Positions 1-8,167 of a stretch of DNA of 64,000 nt are shown one piece after another. Location of the stretch: positions 1 to 64,000 of the forward strand of contig CALWVM010000006.1 of NCBI GenBank assembly GCA_944384985.1, written 5' to 3'. The position numbers and the translations under genes were made by a program. The notes under the pieces are model-generated. The model did no database searches. It was not told where the DNA came from and was given only the letters and a program-made list of their open reading frames with translations. Positions within the stretch are counted from its first letter, which is position 1. Each line of letters starts with the position of its first letter. The stretch is from an uncultured Clostridia bacterium. Its GTDB lineage: Bacteria > Bacillota > Clostridia > Oscillospirales > Acutalibacteraceae.

Positions 1-71
1 CGAACCCACGAGCCCGTGAGGACTACCTGATTTCGAGTCAGGCCCGTTATGACCACTTCGATACCGCTCCC
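1..71 (-). tRNA. tRNA-Ser(CGA), 3' end cut by the window edge
   Basis: On the minus strand the acceptor strand GGGAGCG begins at 71. A D-arm and a 5-bp anticodon stem (CCTGA/TCAGG, 38-42 and 26-30) follow, enclosing loop CTCGAAA with anticodon CGA. The long variable arm expected of class II tRNA-Ser comes next, then the start of the T-arm (GGGTTCG) at the window border. The 3' acceptor strand lies outside the window. It reads UCG codons. Confidence 0.85.
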
Positions 72-675
72 TATATGTTCAGCCGCCGTTTTTCCCTGCC
101 TTTTTCCGATAGAAAAGGGCTTTGGAAAGAACTGACGGAAAGAACAGCAAACTTATTCAATTTTCGAACCAGGTAAAACCCGCATGGTTACAAGGTTTTT
201 GGTGGACGAAACGGACAGCTCCCCACAGGATTTCGAGCGCGCCCCGTTATGACCACTTCGATACGTCTCCGTATGAAATTTTACGGAAAAGAGACAAAAT
301 CACCTTGCCTAACTGCTCAAACATTTTAGCAAAAACAGAGTGGGATGTCAATACAAATCTTCCGAGAAAGCGAAATTACGAGGCGGAACGGCCGGCGGCC
401 GTGTCTATACGTATAGGCAAAACCACAGCGGTGTGGCAATACGACTTTACAACATGTGTTTTCAGGAAATAAAGCTACTGACGCTATGGCAACGGTTGGA
501 GCCTTGTGTTGAATATGTCGGCGGCCGTTCGAAACAGGACATAGTTCTTGTGTGGAAACCATATAAGGCAATTATATAAATTCGTTTGAAGAAACATGCA
601 GATGGAGCACTTTCTGGCGATTGTTTTTATTGGACATGAGAACGCTTTCCTTGCAAGCTGAAATGAGAAACCTCC
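72..675. other. non-coding or decayed region around the tRNA-Ser scar
   Basis: Apart from the tRNA half, this stretch holds no convincing gene. Short open frames at 122-472 and 340-579 lack Shine-Dalgarno sites and overlap each other. The 340-579 frame contains a K-L-R-G-G-T-A-G stretch faintly like the N-terminus of small AbrB-type DNA-binding proteins, but the frame breaks soon after. I read it as decayed accessory DNA. Confidence 0.4.
231..270 (-). pseudogene. tRNA-Ser 5' half, broken in the anticodon loop
   Basis: From 270 leftwards the minus strand carries an acceptor-like GGAGACG, a D-arm identical over 22 bases to that of the neighbouring tRNA-Ser (242-263 versus 42-63), an anticodon 5' strand GCGCG and the loop CTCGAAA. 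After the loop the sequence reads TCCTG, which cannot pair with GCGCG, and no T-arm can be folded downstream. The gene is therefore only a 5' half ending in the loop. Its acceptor and anticodon strands differ from the intact neighbour, so it derives from a distinct serine tRNA, or has diverged from it. Confidence 0.6.
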
Positions 676-728
676 GGACTAAAAACGTGTCGAAAACGGC
701 AGCATTTCGACGCAAAGTCCGTTTTTTT
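676..728 (+). terminator. possible two-tier hairpin and T-run
   Basis: Outer arms GGACT (676-680) and AGTCC (716-720) enclose an inner GTCGAAA/TTTCGAC stem (689-695 and 705-711), followed by GTTTTTTT. It may terminate transcription from the decayed region before the SWIM gene. Confidence 0.4.
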
Positions 729-781
729 GGACACACGATATGCTATAGTAGAACCAATCCGAAACGAAAGGGAGGTTCTGT

Positions 782-1597
782 ATGCGTATGAAAATCGGAT
801 TTTCAACAGAAGAGACAACGAAAAAGGCGACTGCGGCGGAGCTTCCCGCCGCCAAAGCTGCGACAGCGGCGCCATCCGTGGTGCGGATCTATTTCCCTGC
901 GCGGGGCTTTGCCTGTACCTATTACAACGACAAATTCGACCTGCGGCGCGGCGATATCGTATATGTGGATGGCAAGCTGGAGGGCTTGCGCGGGCAGGTG
1001 GCGGAGGTTTCCTACAACTTCAGAATCAGGCTGTCGGATTATAAGCGCGTGATTGCAAAAGCAGATACAGAAGTCAAGGGTAAGTTTTATGCGGCAGGTT
1101 CACACTTTATGACCTTTGACGCTGGCGCACTGCCGTATGAAAAGGCCGCCGCATGGTTCTTGCCACCGACGGCTCCTGATGCAGAATATGTGCGCGGCAG
1201 CGGGGCGGGGGAGACATTTCTTTTAGAGGAATTCCCAAAAAAGATGAACGCGCAAACTGTCGAGCGCGGCGGTGCATATTATGCGGAAAACCGTGTGGCA
1301 TATCTCGAACTCGCTGGCGCGCGCGGACGCGCCATAGTGGAGGGGAGAAAGCCCTACGAAGTAGAGTTTACCTATCAAAACGGCGAGATCGGCGGGTTGC
1401 TTTGCACCTGTTATGAGGTATCCGCCTGCAAGCACGAAGCCGCAGCCTTGTTGCAGCTTCGCGAGCTGCTCCAAATCATCGAAAAGCAGTACGCGGCACA
1501 GTTCGAGCAAAGCGGATATTTCGCCGCTGTGCGTAAATCGACGCTGTTTGAATATGCCGTCGATACCCGCGAGGACGGAAGCATTACGCTGGGGTGA
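782..1597 (+). CDS. SWIM zinc-finger protein
   Basis: This 271-residue protein carries a C-terminal SWIM zinc finger: C208-x-C210, then C216-x-H218, matching CxCx(n)CxH. SWIM domains bind DNA or proteins in Snf2-like helicases and MuDR transposases. This protein is far shorter than those and has no helicase motifs. The N-terminal 30 residues are Ala/Lys-rich and low-complexity, and a beta-rich region follows (about 34-90). The start is fixed by GGAGG at 770-774, seven bases before the ATG. It stands alone, with only small unknown genes downstream. The function is unknown; nucleic-acid binding is inferred from the finger. Confidence 0.75.
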   Translation: MRMKIGFSTEETTKKATAAELPAAKAATAAPSVVRIYFPARGFACTYYNDKFDLRRGDIVYVDGKLEGLRGQVAEVSYNFRIRLSDYKRVIAKADTEVKGKFYAAGSHFMTFDAGALPYEKAAAWFLPPTAPDAEYVRGSGAGETFLLEEFPKKMNAQTVERGGAYYAENRVAYLELAGARGRAIVEGRKPYEVEFTYQNGEIGGLLCTCYEVSACKHEAAALLQLRELLQIIEKQYAAQFEQSGYFAAVRKSTLFEYAVDTREDGSITLG

Positions 1598-1639
1598 GGG
1601 GCAGCTCAACGGAATGCCGTACGGCAGAAAAATAGAAGT

Positions 1640-2074
1640 GTGAATATCAGTATGACAGAAACCGAAGCGCGTGCATGTTTGGAAGCTTATGCACGGAAAA
1701 CCGAAATTGGGGTCAGAAAATATAAGGCTGTGCGCACCATAAAAAGCGCATGGGGCGATTGGTATTTTGAATGCGTTGCCTATTTGGCTGGCAGAGCCTA
1801 TGCTGGTACTTGTGAGGTTTGTGTTGCTGAAAGCGGCGATGTGATTCTTGTTCCGCAGTACGAAAAGAAGGAACCATTGATGCATGATTTATCCGAACAA
1901 GAAATCAAGGAATTGGAAGAAGCCGCCAAAAGGGCAGTCCCTTATGCAGATGACGATCCGATTTGGAATGAGTTCGACGGGGAAATGGATAACGCCAGGG
2001 TGATGGCAAGTTTCGCGAAACGGATTTTGGAGCAATATTACGCGGAACAAGCGCAAGAAAAAGAGAAACTCTAA
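1640..2074 (+). CDS. hypothetical protein, about 140 residues
   Basis: I do not recognise a family. The protein is soluble and acidic in its C-terminal half, with a helical E/K-rich tail (from about residue 85 to the end) that could form a coiled coil. The N-terminal half is beta-like, with the run A-W-G-D-W-Y-F-E-C. The frame opens with a GTG at 1640 or an ATG at 1652, and neither has a strong ribosome-binding site. It lies 42 bases after the SWIM gene on the same strand, so co-transcription is plausible. Confidence 0.55.
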   Translation: MNISMTETEARACLEAYARKTEIGVRKYKAVRTIKSAWGDWYFECVAYLAGRAYAGTCEVCVAESGDVILVPQYEKKEPLMHDLSEQEIKELEEAAKRAVPYADDDPIWNEFDGEMDNARVMASFAKRILEQYYAEQAQEKEKL

Positions 2075-2148
2075 TGGATGGGAAGTGCACATTGCCAAAT
2101 CGTGTGATACAGGGCAGTGTGTATATACATGAAGTGTAAGGCATCATT

Positions 2149-2387
2149 ATGCGTAAGGAAATCAATAAAATGCACCCGAAATTCTCTGAATATATTGCCG
2201 AGTGTGAAGCACTGGCGAATGACTGCTTTCAGAAAATTGCGGCAGCGGAAGCGAAGTATCCAAACTGGAAAGGGCTTGCCATCCGGCAACGCATGAAGTA
2301 CGGTTGATTGAAAGAGACTTCAACGAAAAACTGAGACAGCTTCAAGAAAAATATGCATTTCTTTTTTCCGAAGTAGACACGCATTAG
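2149..2387 (+). pseudogene. small helical protein split by a frameshift
   Basis: An ATG at 2149 with a weak AAGG site opens a 52-codon frame ending at 2307. From about 2271 an overlapping frame continues as ...HPATHEVRLIERDF... to a TAG at 2387. Joined near 2271-2282, the two make one coherent 75-80 residue acidic, helical protein containing a Y-P-N-W-K-G stretch. The codon character of the second frame continues smoothly, so a one-base slip, a sequencing error or a programmed frameshift could explain it. The family is unknown to me. Confidence 0.5.
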
Positions 2388-2396
2388 CAGAAAAAA

Positions 2397-2432
2397 GGCG
2401 GTTCTGTGTCCTCTCAGAGACACAGAACCGCC
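2397..2432. terminator. bidirectional terminator
   Basis: A 14-bp perfect stem GGCGGTTCTGTGTC (2397-2410) pairs with 2419-2432. It is flanked by an A-run on the left and CTTTT on the right, so it can end both the plus-strand small genes and the minus-strand glucanase operon. Confidence 0.85.
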
Positions 2433-2458
2433 CTTTTGCCTGTTATACGTTTAGCACG

Positions 2459-3706
2459 CTATGCGAGTCTTTCCATCTCCTCCGCATTGAATGTAAAGGA
2501 ATCTGTCTTAACCTCGTTTTCACAGAATGCGAGCAGTTCCTCATACGACGCGGTGCGGATGTCGATGCGTTCGACATTCTTGTTGAAAATGCCCCACTGC
2601 TCGCCCGCGTTGAAGGTCTTGTACGTCCATTTGACACGGTTGATGTCGTTGCGGCGGTATTTGCGCTGCGCATAGCTTTCTTTCTCGCCATTATTATATT
2701 CGCCGACGAGAGCCGCCACGCCGAGGTCTTTGCGCGCGGTCTTGAGCTCGTTGACACGGTAGCGGATCATGCCGCGCTCGGTGTCGTACAAATGCAGTTG
2801 GTATAACAGGTTTTCATAGCCCATGCTTTCGGGATCGGGCAGCACCGTTGTGGACCACACGCCCTCAAAAGAGATCACATGATCCGGATCTATTTTGCGT
2901 ACTGCATGGTAAAGCGTATCGTAGGCTTCATTTGTGCGGCGGACCGCCTCTTCGCTTTCCGCTTCCCAGGCGTATTCACCCGTGTAGCCGCTGTTGTTCT
3001 GCGGCTCGTTTAAAAGATCGTAGGCGGCGACTGCCTTGTTATCTTTATAGCGTTCGGCAATCGCTTGCCAGAGCGAGACGGTCTGCGCCATGCGTTCTTC
3101 GCTTTCATAAAGCTCGTTGCGTCCTGCCTTGCCGGTGCAGTGGTTCATGCTCTGCCCGCCCGGCGCGCCGTGCAGATCCCAAATGACATAAATACCGTGC
3201 GCTGCGCAGGTCTCTAAAAGCCAGTCGAGCCGCTGAAAACCGGGATTGTCATCCGCGTTTTCCGTGCGCCAACTGCCATCCTCGTTCATGAAATTCCGAT
3301 ACCAGAAGGGGACGCGCACACAGTTGAACCCTAATCTTTCGATCTGTGCAATGTCCGCTTCCGTAATGAAATTTTCCTCATACGCCGCTACCAGCGCGTC
3401 GGTCTTTTCCGCACCGAACCGCTCGTTCAAGACCTCCAGCGTATCGTAGTAGCCCCAGTCCTCCGCGTATTCCTCGATGAAGCTCATCCACGTCTCCATA
3501 AGCATCCAGTTGCCGAGATTAACGCCGTTGAGCACTACCGTCTCGCCCTCTTCGTTCACAAGCGCACCGTCCTGCACGGTCAGAAGCTGCATATCCTTTG
3601 GGTTCTCGTTTGTGTATTCCGCTAAAGTTGGCGGGGTGCTTTGGCAGCTTGCTAGAAAACACAGTGCAAAAAGGCAGGTCAGCAGCCGGACAAGAATTTT
3701 TTTCAT
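2459..3706 (-). CDS. GH5-family glucanase lipoprotein
   Basis: This 415-residue secreted glycoside hydrolase has a lipoprotein signal peptide ending in L-A-S-C (about residue 21), so it should be anchored outside the membrane. N-G-V-N-L-G-N-W near residue 60 is typical of exo-1,3-beta-glucanase-like GH5 enzymes. N-E-P in D-L-L-N-E-P-Q supplies the acid/base glutamate, and G-E-Y-N-N near residue 335 supplies the nucleophile. GGGGGAG precedes the ATG. It is the last gene of a minus-strand operon and follows the GH2 gene by 33 bases, suggesting joint attack on a beta-linked glycan. Exact substrate specificity cannot be read from the sequence. Confidence 0.9.
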   Translation of the reverse strand: MKKILVRLLTCLFALCFLASCQSTPPTLAEYTNENPKDMQLLTVQDGALVNEEGETVVLNGVNLGNWMLMETWMSFIEEYAEDWGYYDTLEVLNERFGAEKTDALVAAYEENFITEADIAQIERLGFNCVRVPFWYRNFMNEDGSWRTENADDNPGFQRLDWLLETCAAHGIYVIWDLHGAPGGQSMNHCTGKAGRNELYESEERMAQTVSLWQAIAERYKDNKAVAAYDLLNEPQNNSGYTGEYAWEAESEEAVRRTNEAYDTLYHAVRKIDPDHVISFEGVWSTTVLPDPESMGYENLLYQLHLYDTERGMIRYRVNELKTARKDLGVAALVGEYNNGEKESYAQRKYRRNDINRVKWTYKTFNAGEQWGIFNKNVERIDIRTASYEELLAFCENEVKTDSFTFNAEEMERLA

Positions 3707-3739
3707 AGGATCTCCCCCTTGGAAAAAGAATGGAAACAG

Positions 3740-5488
3740 TTATTCTTGCTCAATCGCCGCCGCAGCTTCGTTTGCGGCTTTGATTTTTGCATAGGTTCCC
3801 GCTGAAAACTTCGGCGTGCGGTCGTAGGTAAAAAGTCCATTTTGCTCCTGCTCCACGTCGTAAAGCTGGGTGTAGCAAAAGCCGAACATTTTGCAGTTGC
3901 CGGTAAGCGCCGCCGTCAATCCTGCATAGCGTGCGGCGAACTCTTCTTCTGTATGCACGTCCTCGCCGTAGCCCCACGATTTGTATTGCACGTCCGTTGC
4001 CCACTTGATGCCGCCGTATTCGCTGACAAAGGTTGGCTCGCCGTTATAGTGCTGCCTGCCGGGGTGGTCGTTTAAAACATGCTCATACAGTTCGCCGTCT
4101 GTTACAAGGCGATCAAAAGACGATTTGAATTCTGCAGGGTCATAGCGGTAGTCGTGCACGTCGTAAATGTCGGTTTTTACATGGAAATTGCCGCTTGTGT
4201 CAATACACGGGCGCGTGGGGTCAAACGCTTTTGTCGCCTCGTATACCGCCAAGAGCAGTCCGTCGCGCTGCTTTCTGCCGTGTGTGTCCCACGTCTCGTT
4301 AAACGGGCACCAGCCCACGATGCTCGGATGGTTGCAGTCGCGCGCGAGCGCTTCGAGCCACTGCGGTAAAAACGCTTCAAGCGCCTGCGGGGAGGAGGTG
4401 TCCAAGCCCCAACTGCCATATTCGCCCCAAACGAGATACCCGCGCTTGTCGCAGAAATACAAAAACCGCGGGTCAAATACCTTTTGGTGCAGCCGCGCGC
4501 CGTTGAAGCCCACGGACTGCGCAAGCTCGATGTCTTGTAGCAACGCCGCGTCGTCAGGCGCGGTGTAAATGCCGTCTCGGTAATACCCCTGGTCGAGCAC
4601 AAGCCGCTGAAAAACGCTTTTTTCGTTGAGAAGAAAGCGCATCCCGTTAAGCCGCACCGAGCGCAGACCGAAATAGCTTTCGACTGTATCGCCCGCAAAA
4701 CTGAGACGAAGATCATAAAGCCTGCCGTTTCCTGCTTCCCACAAATGGGATTCCGAAAGCGGAAGCTGCGCAATCGTTTCTCCGCTGGCGCTTTCGGCTT
4801 CCTGCTCGCCGACGGATTTCCCCTTATAGAACGCCTCACAATGCAAATCACCTTTGCCGCAAAGCGTGGCGTGTATGGTCACGCGCCCCGCGGCGGGATC
4901 GGGGTAGAGGCGGATGCTTTCAATATAATTTTGCGGGGTATATTCGAGATACACGCTTTGCCAGATCCCTGTGGTGCGCGTGTAGCTGCAACCGTAGCTT
5001 TTTTTGCGTGCACTTTGCTTTCCAGAGGGGACAAGCCCGTTTCGCGTTTCATCCTCGCAGAGAATGAACAGCTCATTTTCGCCGTCCTGCACCAAATCCG
5101 TGATCTCAAAGGCAAACGACGTGTAACCGCCCGTATGCCTGCCCGCAGATTTCCCGTTTACGAGCACGGTAGTCAGATAATCCGCCGCGCCGAGGTGCAA
5201 AAACACCCGCCCGCCGCCCTTTTGAATTCGGACGGACTTCCGGTACCACGCGAGGTTGATGAAATCCGTATAGCCGATACCGGAAAGCGCGCTTTCCGGG
5301 CAGAACGGGACGTTGATCTTATGCGGATACGAAGCGGCTGCATAGAGCTTCTCAGCACGTGAAAAATCCGTCGAAAATCGAAAACCGCGCGCCGCTTTTT
5401 TGAAGCCGAAATCCCATTCGCCGTTTAGATTTTGAAAAGTTTCGCGCGCAAACTGCGGATTCGGATGTGTGCATAGGTTTTCCATCAT
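3740..5488 (-). CDS. GH2-family glycosidase (beta-galactosidase/glucuronidase type)
   Basis: The protein is about 582 residues with the GH2 order: jelly-roll sugar-binding domain (L-N-G-E-W-D-F-G-F near the start), immunoglobulin-like middle domain, and C-terminal TIM barrel. The acid/base lies in F-N-E-T-W and the nucleophile in F-V-S-E-Y-G-G. There is no signal peptide, so it probably acts in the cytoplasm on oligosaccharides. The longer frame opens at 5518 inside the preceding gene. I prefer the tandem ATGs at 5488/5485 because GGGGTGAA lies just before them and beta-glucuronidase-like proteins begin near this point. Specificity is uncertain. Confidence 0.85.
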   Translation of the reverse strand: MMENLCTHPNPQFARETFQNLNGEWDFGFKKAARGFRFSTDFSRAEKLYAAASYPHKINVPFCPESALSGIGYTDFINLAWYRKSVRIQKGGGRVFLHLGAADYLTTVLVNGKSAGRHTGGYTSFAFEITDLVQDGENELFILCEDETRNGLVPSGKQSARKKSYGCSYTRTTGIWQSVYLEYTPQNYIESIRLYPDPAAGRVTIHATLCGKGDLHCEAFYKGKSVGEQEAESASGETIAQLPLSESHLWEAGNGRLYDLRLSFAGDTVESYFGLRSVRLNGMRFLLNEKSVFQRLVLDQGYYRDGIYTAPDDAALLQDIELAQSVGFNGARLHQKVFDPRFLYFCDKRGYLVWGEYGSWGLDTSSPQALEAFLPQWLEALARDCNHPSIVGWCPFNETWDTHGRKQRDGLLLAVYEATKAFDPTRPCIDTSGNFHVKTDIYDVHDYRYDPAEFKSSFDRLVTDGELYEHVLNDHPGRQHYNGEPTFVSEYGGIKWATDVQYKSWGYGEDVHTEEEFAARYAGLTAALTGNCKMFGFCYTQLYDVEQEQNGLFTYDRTPKFSAGTYAKIKAANEAAAAIEQE

Positions 5489-5504
5489 TTCACCCCATTT
5501 TTGT

Positions 5505-6299
5505 TCAGAACAATTCATCCAGCAAAATGTAGTAGCGGATCTTTTCCCAATCGGGCTTTAGCCTAAGCGTATCAAACAGCAGTTCGTCCGAAAAACCGGT
5601 TTGCGGCTGCCCGCTGAATTTCCCCGTGAAATTTTGGCGCAGACTGCGCAGGCACAAAGCGATGTCCTGCCATTTGTCTGCCACGCCAGCACGCCCCAGA
5701 TCAAGAAATCCGCTGACTTTACCCTCTCGCAGAAAAATGTTCGGCAGGCAGTAGTCCCCATGTGAGAGCATAGGTTCTTCTTCGGGGCGGTTGTTGCAAA
5801 GCCACGAAAGCAGATGCTCCGGGCCGTGAAAGCCGCCCGCGCCGAAGGTGTCAGGCTCGGCGTCGTCTATATCCACCAAGCCATGCTCTACGTTGTATTG
5901 CGCCGCGCGAAGCTTGTGTTCCAGCGTGCTTTGACACGGGCAATCGGAAATATCCACCGTCCAAAGCATTTTAAGTCCCTACGTCAGCAGGCGGACGAGC
6001 CGATCGGGCTGCTGCATATAGGCTTTGTCGCATGCCGGTACACCTGCCAGACGTGACATCAGCAAAAAGCTTGTGCCGTTTTCGCACGCGTGAAAAAGCA
6101 CCTGCGGCACGGGGATTTTCCCCGAAAGCCACTGAAGCATTTGACGTTCGTTTTCGGTCTCCGCGCTTTGCGGGGCGATTTTTAGCACCGCGTCATCAAA
6201 CAGAAAAATATCCGCTTCGGATTGCCCGAGTGTATCTGCTGTAAAAGGTTTGCCCGAAAGTCGCGTTTGAAGTGCCGCGGGCAGTGGAGGAAGAAGCAT
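5505..6299 (-). pseudogene. aph(3')-like: APH(3')-type aminoglycoside phosphotransferase with in-frame TAG
   Basis: Both halves read in one frame and together match an APH(3') kinase of about 264 residues. The N-lobe runs to ...R-L-V-R-L-L-T; then comes TAG at 5979-5981, then G-L-K-M-L-W-T-V-D-I-S-D-C-P. The Brenner motif is H-G-D-Y-C-L-P-N, followed by V-S-G-F-L-D-L-G-R and the C-terminal I-R-Y-Y-I-L-L-D-E-L-F, as in APH(3')-III. The stop sits where that family has a Glu (A-E-C), so one GAG-to-TAG change explains it. The start at 6299 lies 2 bases past the methyltransferase stop, behind GAGGTG. As written the kinase is truncated before its catalytic loop. An internal ATG at 5969 could yield only the C-terminal piece. 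Confidence 0.85.
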
Positions 6300-6301
6300 G
6301 G

Positions 6302-7054
6302 TCACACCTCGCCGTAATAGATGCACGTCTGGTACGGCAGCGGGACACGCCCGTTTTCTTCGTGCTTTCGGAAAAGAGCGTGCAGTGCCGCAACGTAGCT
6401 TTCATACGTCTTGTCGCCCGCTTTCGGTGCATACGAGGAAGAAAGACTGCGCCCGACGAAGCCGTCCTCATCTAAAAAGAACGGATTTTCGAACGTCTTA
6501 TAGGCGACGCGCCCATCTTTGAAAAAGCCGGCGAACGCCTCCGGCGTCTGCGTCGTCCCGCCCGAAAAGCCCTTAAAATCTGGACAATAGGTGCGGTTGA
6601 TTTCGGCGTTTTCCAGCACGATCGGGCTTTCGACGCGGTTGTTGTAAAGAATGACGACTTTTCCGTCCGGCTTCAAAATGCGACGGCATTCCGTACGGAA
6701 TCGCGCGCGGTCAAACCAGTGGAACGCCTGCGCCGCCGTGACAAAATCCACGCTGCCGGCGGGCACCCCCGTGTTTTCGGCGGCAGCATCCACGGCAAAA
6801 TAGCGCGGGTCATTTGCAAGTTCCGTATCCGCCGCTTGGCGCATGTCCGCGTTCGGCTCGACCGCATAGATTTTCCGCACACCGCGCGAGAGCAGCAGCG
6901 CAGTCAGGATGCCCGTACCCGCGCCGATGTCGGCGACGGTGCTGTCCGCTGAAAAGCCGATCGCATCATATAAAAAGTCCAGCATCTCGTCGGGGTAGGT
7001 GGGGCGGTACGCCTTGTAAAGCTGCGCCTTGCCGCTGAATTTTTCCTCGTTCAT
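6302..7054 (-). CDS. class I SAM-dependent methyltransferase
   Basis: This 250-residue cytosolic methyltransferase has motif I V-A-D-I-G-A-G-T-G near residue 40, an acidic residue ending strand 2 (A-V-E-P-N), and A-F-H-W-F near residue 115, typical of the Methyltransf_11/UbiE-like group. The substrate is unknown. AGGAGGTG lies 5 bases before the ATG and a good promoter sits at 7076-7104. It is the first gene of the minus-strand operon, and its stop nearly abuts the aph start, so the two are translationally coupled. Confidence 0.85.
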   Translation of the reverse strand: MNEEKFSGKAQLYKAYRPTYPDEMLDFLYDAIGFSADSTVADIGAGTGILTALLLSRGVRKIYAVEPNADMRQAADTELANDPRYFAVDAAAENTGVPAGSVDFVTAAQAFHWFDRARFRTECRRILKPDGKVVILYNNRVESPIVLENAEINRTYCPDFKGFSGGTTQTPEAFAGFFKDGRVAYKTFENPFFLDEDGFVGRSLSSSYAPKAGDKTYESYVAALHALFRKHEENGRVPLPYQTCIYYGEV

Positions 7055-7075
7055 ATCGCACCTCCTGTTTTTTCC

Positions 7076-7104
7076 ATTTTAGCATACAAAGCATACGAAC
7101 ACAA
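7076..7104 (-). promoter_or_regulatory. promoter of methyltransferase-aph-GH2-GH5 operon
   Basis: Minus strand: -35 TTGTGT (7099-7104), 17-base spacer, -10 TAAAAT (7076-7081). It lies 22 bases upstream of the start codon and back to back with the promoter of the amidase gene. Confidence 0.65.
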
Positions 7105-7167
7105 GTGCAAAAACGTTGGATTTTCGCCGTATTGGCGTGATTTTATGTATGTCATCTGTGCCGCGGA

Positions 7168-7196
7168 TTGCGAAAGCGGTCAAAATATGCTATGCT
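7168..7196 (+). promoter_or_regulatory. promoter of the nitrilase-family gene
   Basis: -35 TTGCGA (7168-7173), 17-base spacer, -10 TATGCT (7191-7196), ending 30 bases before the start codon. Confidence 0.6.
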
Positions 7197-7226
7197 TTGC
7201 AAAAAACAGATCAAGGGGATATAGGT

Positions 7227-8105
7227 ATGCACAGCTTCAAAGTCGCGTTGTTGCAGCTTTTGCCGGGACACACGCAGACGGAAAATTTGCAAAAAGGGCT
7301 CGACGCCTGCCGCCGGGCAAAGGCGATGGGTGCCGACATCGCTTTATTTCCCGAAATGTGGAATACAGGATATTGTATTCCACAGGATGCTGCCGCCTTG
7401 CGCAAAGCGGCGATCCCGGCGGACAGCGATTTTGTCCGTACTTTTGCGGATGCGGCGCGCGAGCTCCAAATGGCGGTGGCGCTTCCCTTCTTAGAATCCT
7501 TCGACTCTGCGCCGCGCAACACGGTGTGCGTGTTTGACCATAAGGGGCGGGAGGTGCTGCGCTATGCTAAGGTGCACACCTGCGCGTTTGATCTCGAACG
7601 CCTGCTCACACCGGGCGGCGGCTTCCCCGTTGCCGACTTGGAAACGGCGGGCGGCACAGTGAAGATCGGGGCGATGATCTGCTTCGACCGCGAATTTCCC
7701 GAAAGTGCGCGGTTGCTGATGCTCGGGGGCGCGGAGGTGATCCTTGCGCCGAACGCCTGCCCGATGGAACTGAACCGCCTTTGTGCACTGCGCACGCGTG
7801 CCTATGAAAATATGCTCGCCGTCGCAACCTGCAATTATCCGGCGGGGCAGCCGGACTGCAACGGGCATTCGACGGTATTTGACGGCGTGGCTTGGCTTCC
7901 CGACGAACCCGGCTCACGGGATATGTGCATTTTGGAAGCGCCCGAAGAAGAGGGGATATACTTGGCGGATATCGACCTTTCTCGGCTCCGCGCGTACAGA
8001 AAAGAAGAAGTCATGGGCAATGCCTACCGCCGCGTGCCGACGTATGGCGCGCTTTTAGATCCCGAAGTGCATGAACCGTTTGTGCGGGGCGGGCAACCCA
8101 AATAG
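7227..8105 (+). CDS. carbon-nitrogen hydrolase (nitrilase superfamily)
   Basis: This 292-residue amidase shows the Glu-Lys-Cys triad of the nitrilase superfamily: Glu in F-P-E-M-W (about 43), Lys in R-Y-A-K-V-H (about 114), and Cys in M-I-C-F-D-R-E-F-P-E-S (about 151). It should hydrolyse an amide or carbamoyl C-N bond in the cytoplasm, and may resemble N-carbamoylputrescine or omega-amidase types. The open frame extends upstream to 7116, but AGGGGA at 7214-7219 and the promoter -10 at 7191 fix the ATG at 7227. It is monocistronic, with a terminator 17 bases downstream. Confidence 0.85.
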   Translation: MHSFKVALLQLLPGHTQTENLQKGLDACRRAKAMGADIALFPEMWNTGYCIPQDAAALRKAAIPADSDFVRTFADAARELQMAVALPFLESFDSAPRNTVCVFDHKGREVLRYAKVHTCAFDLERLLTPGGGFPVADLETAGGTVKIGAMICFDREFPESARLLMLGGAEVILAPNACPMELNRLCALRTRAYENMLAVATCNYPAGQPDCNGHSTVFDGVAWLPDEPGSRDMCILEAPEEEGIYLADIDLSRLRAYRKEEVMGNAYRRVPTYGALLDPEVHEPFVRGGQPK

Positions 8106-8121
8106 AACACAACACAAACAG

Positions 8122-8151
8122 AAAAGCCGACGCGATTTCGCGTCGGCTTTT
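8122..8151. terminator. bidirectional terminator
   Basis: A 13-bp perfect stem AAAAGCCGACGCG (8122-8134) pairs with 8139-8151 and has a 4-base loop. The A- and T-rich stem ends serve both convergent genes. Confidence 0.85.
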
Positions 8152-8167
8152 CCTGTGTATGAAACGA

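Noticed and set aside
340..579. Short frame with an AbrB-like K-L-R-G-G-T-A-G stretch
   Set aside because: The resemblance covers only about 15 residues, there is no ribosome site and the neighbouring frames are equally open; kept only as part of the decayed region.
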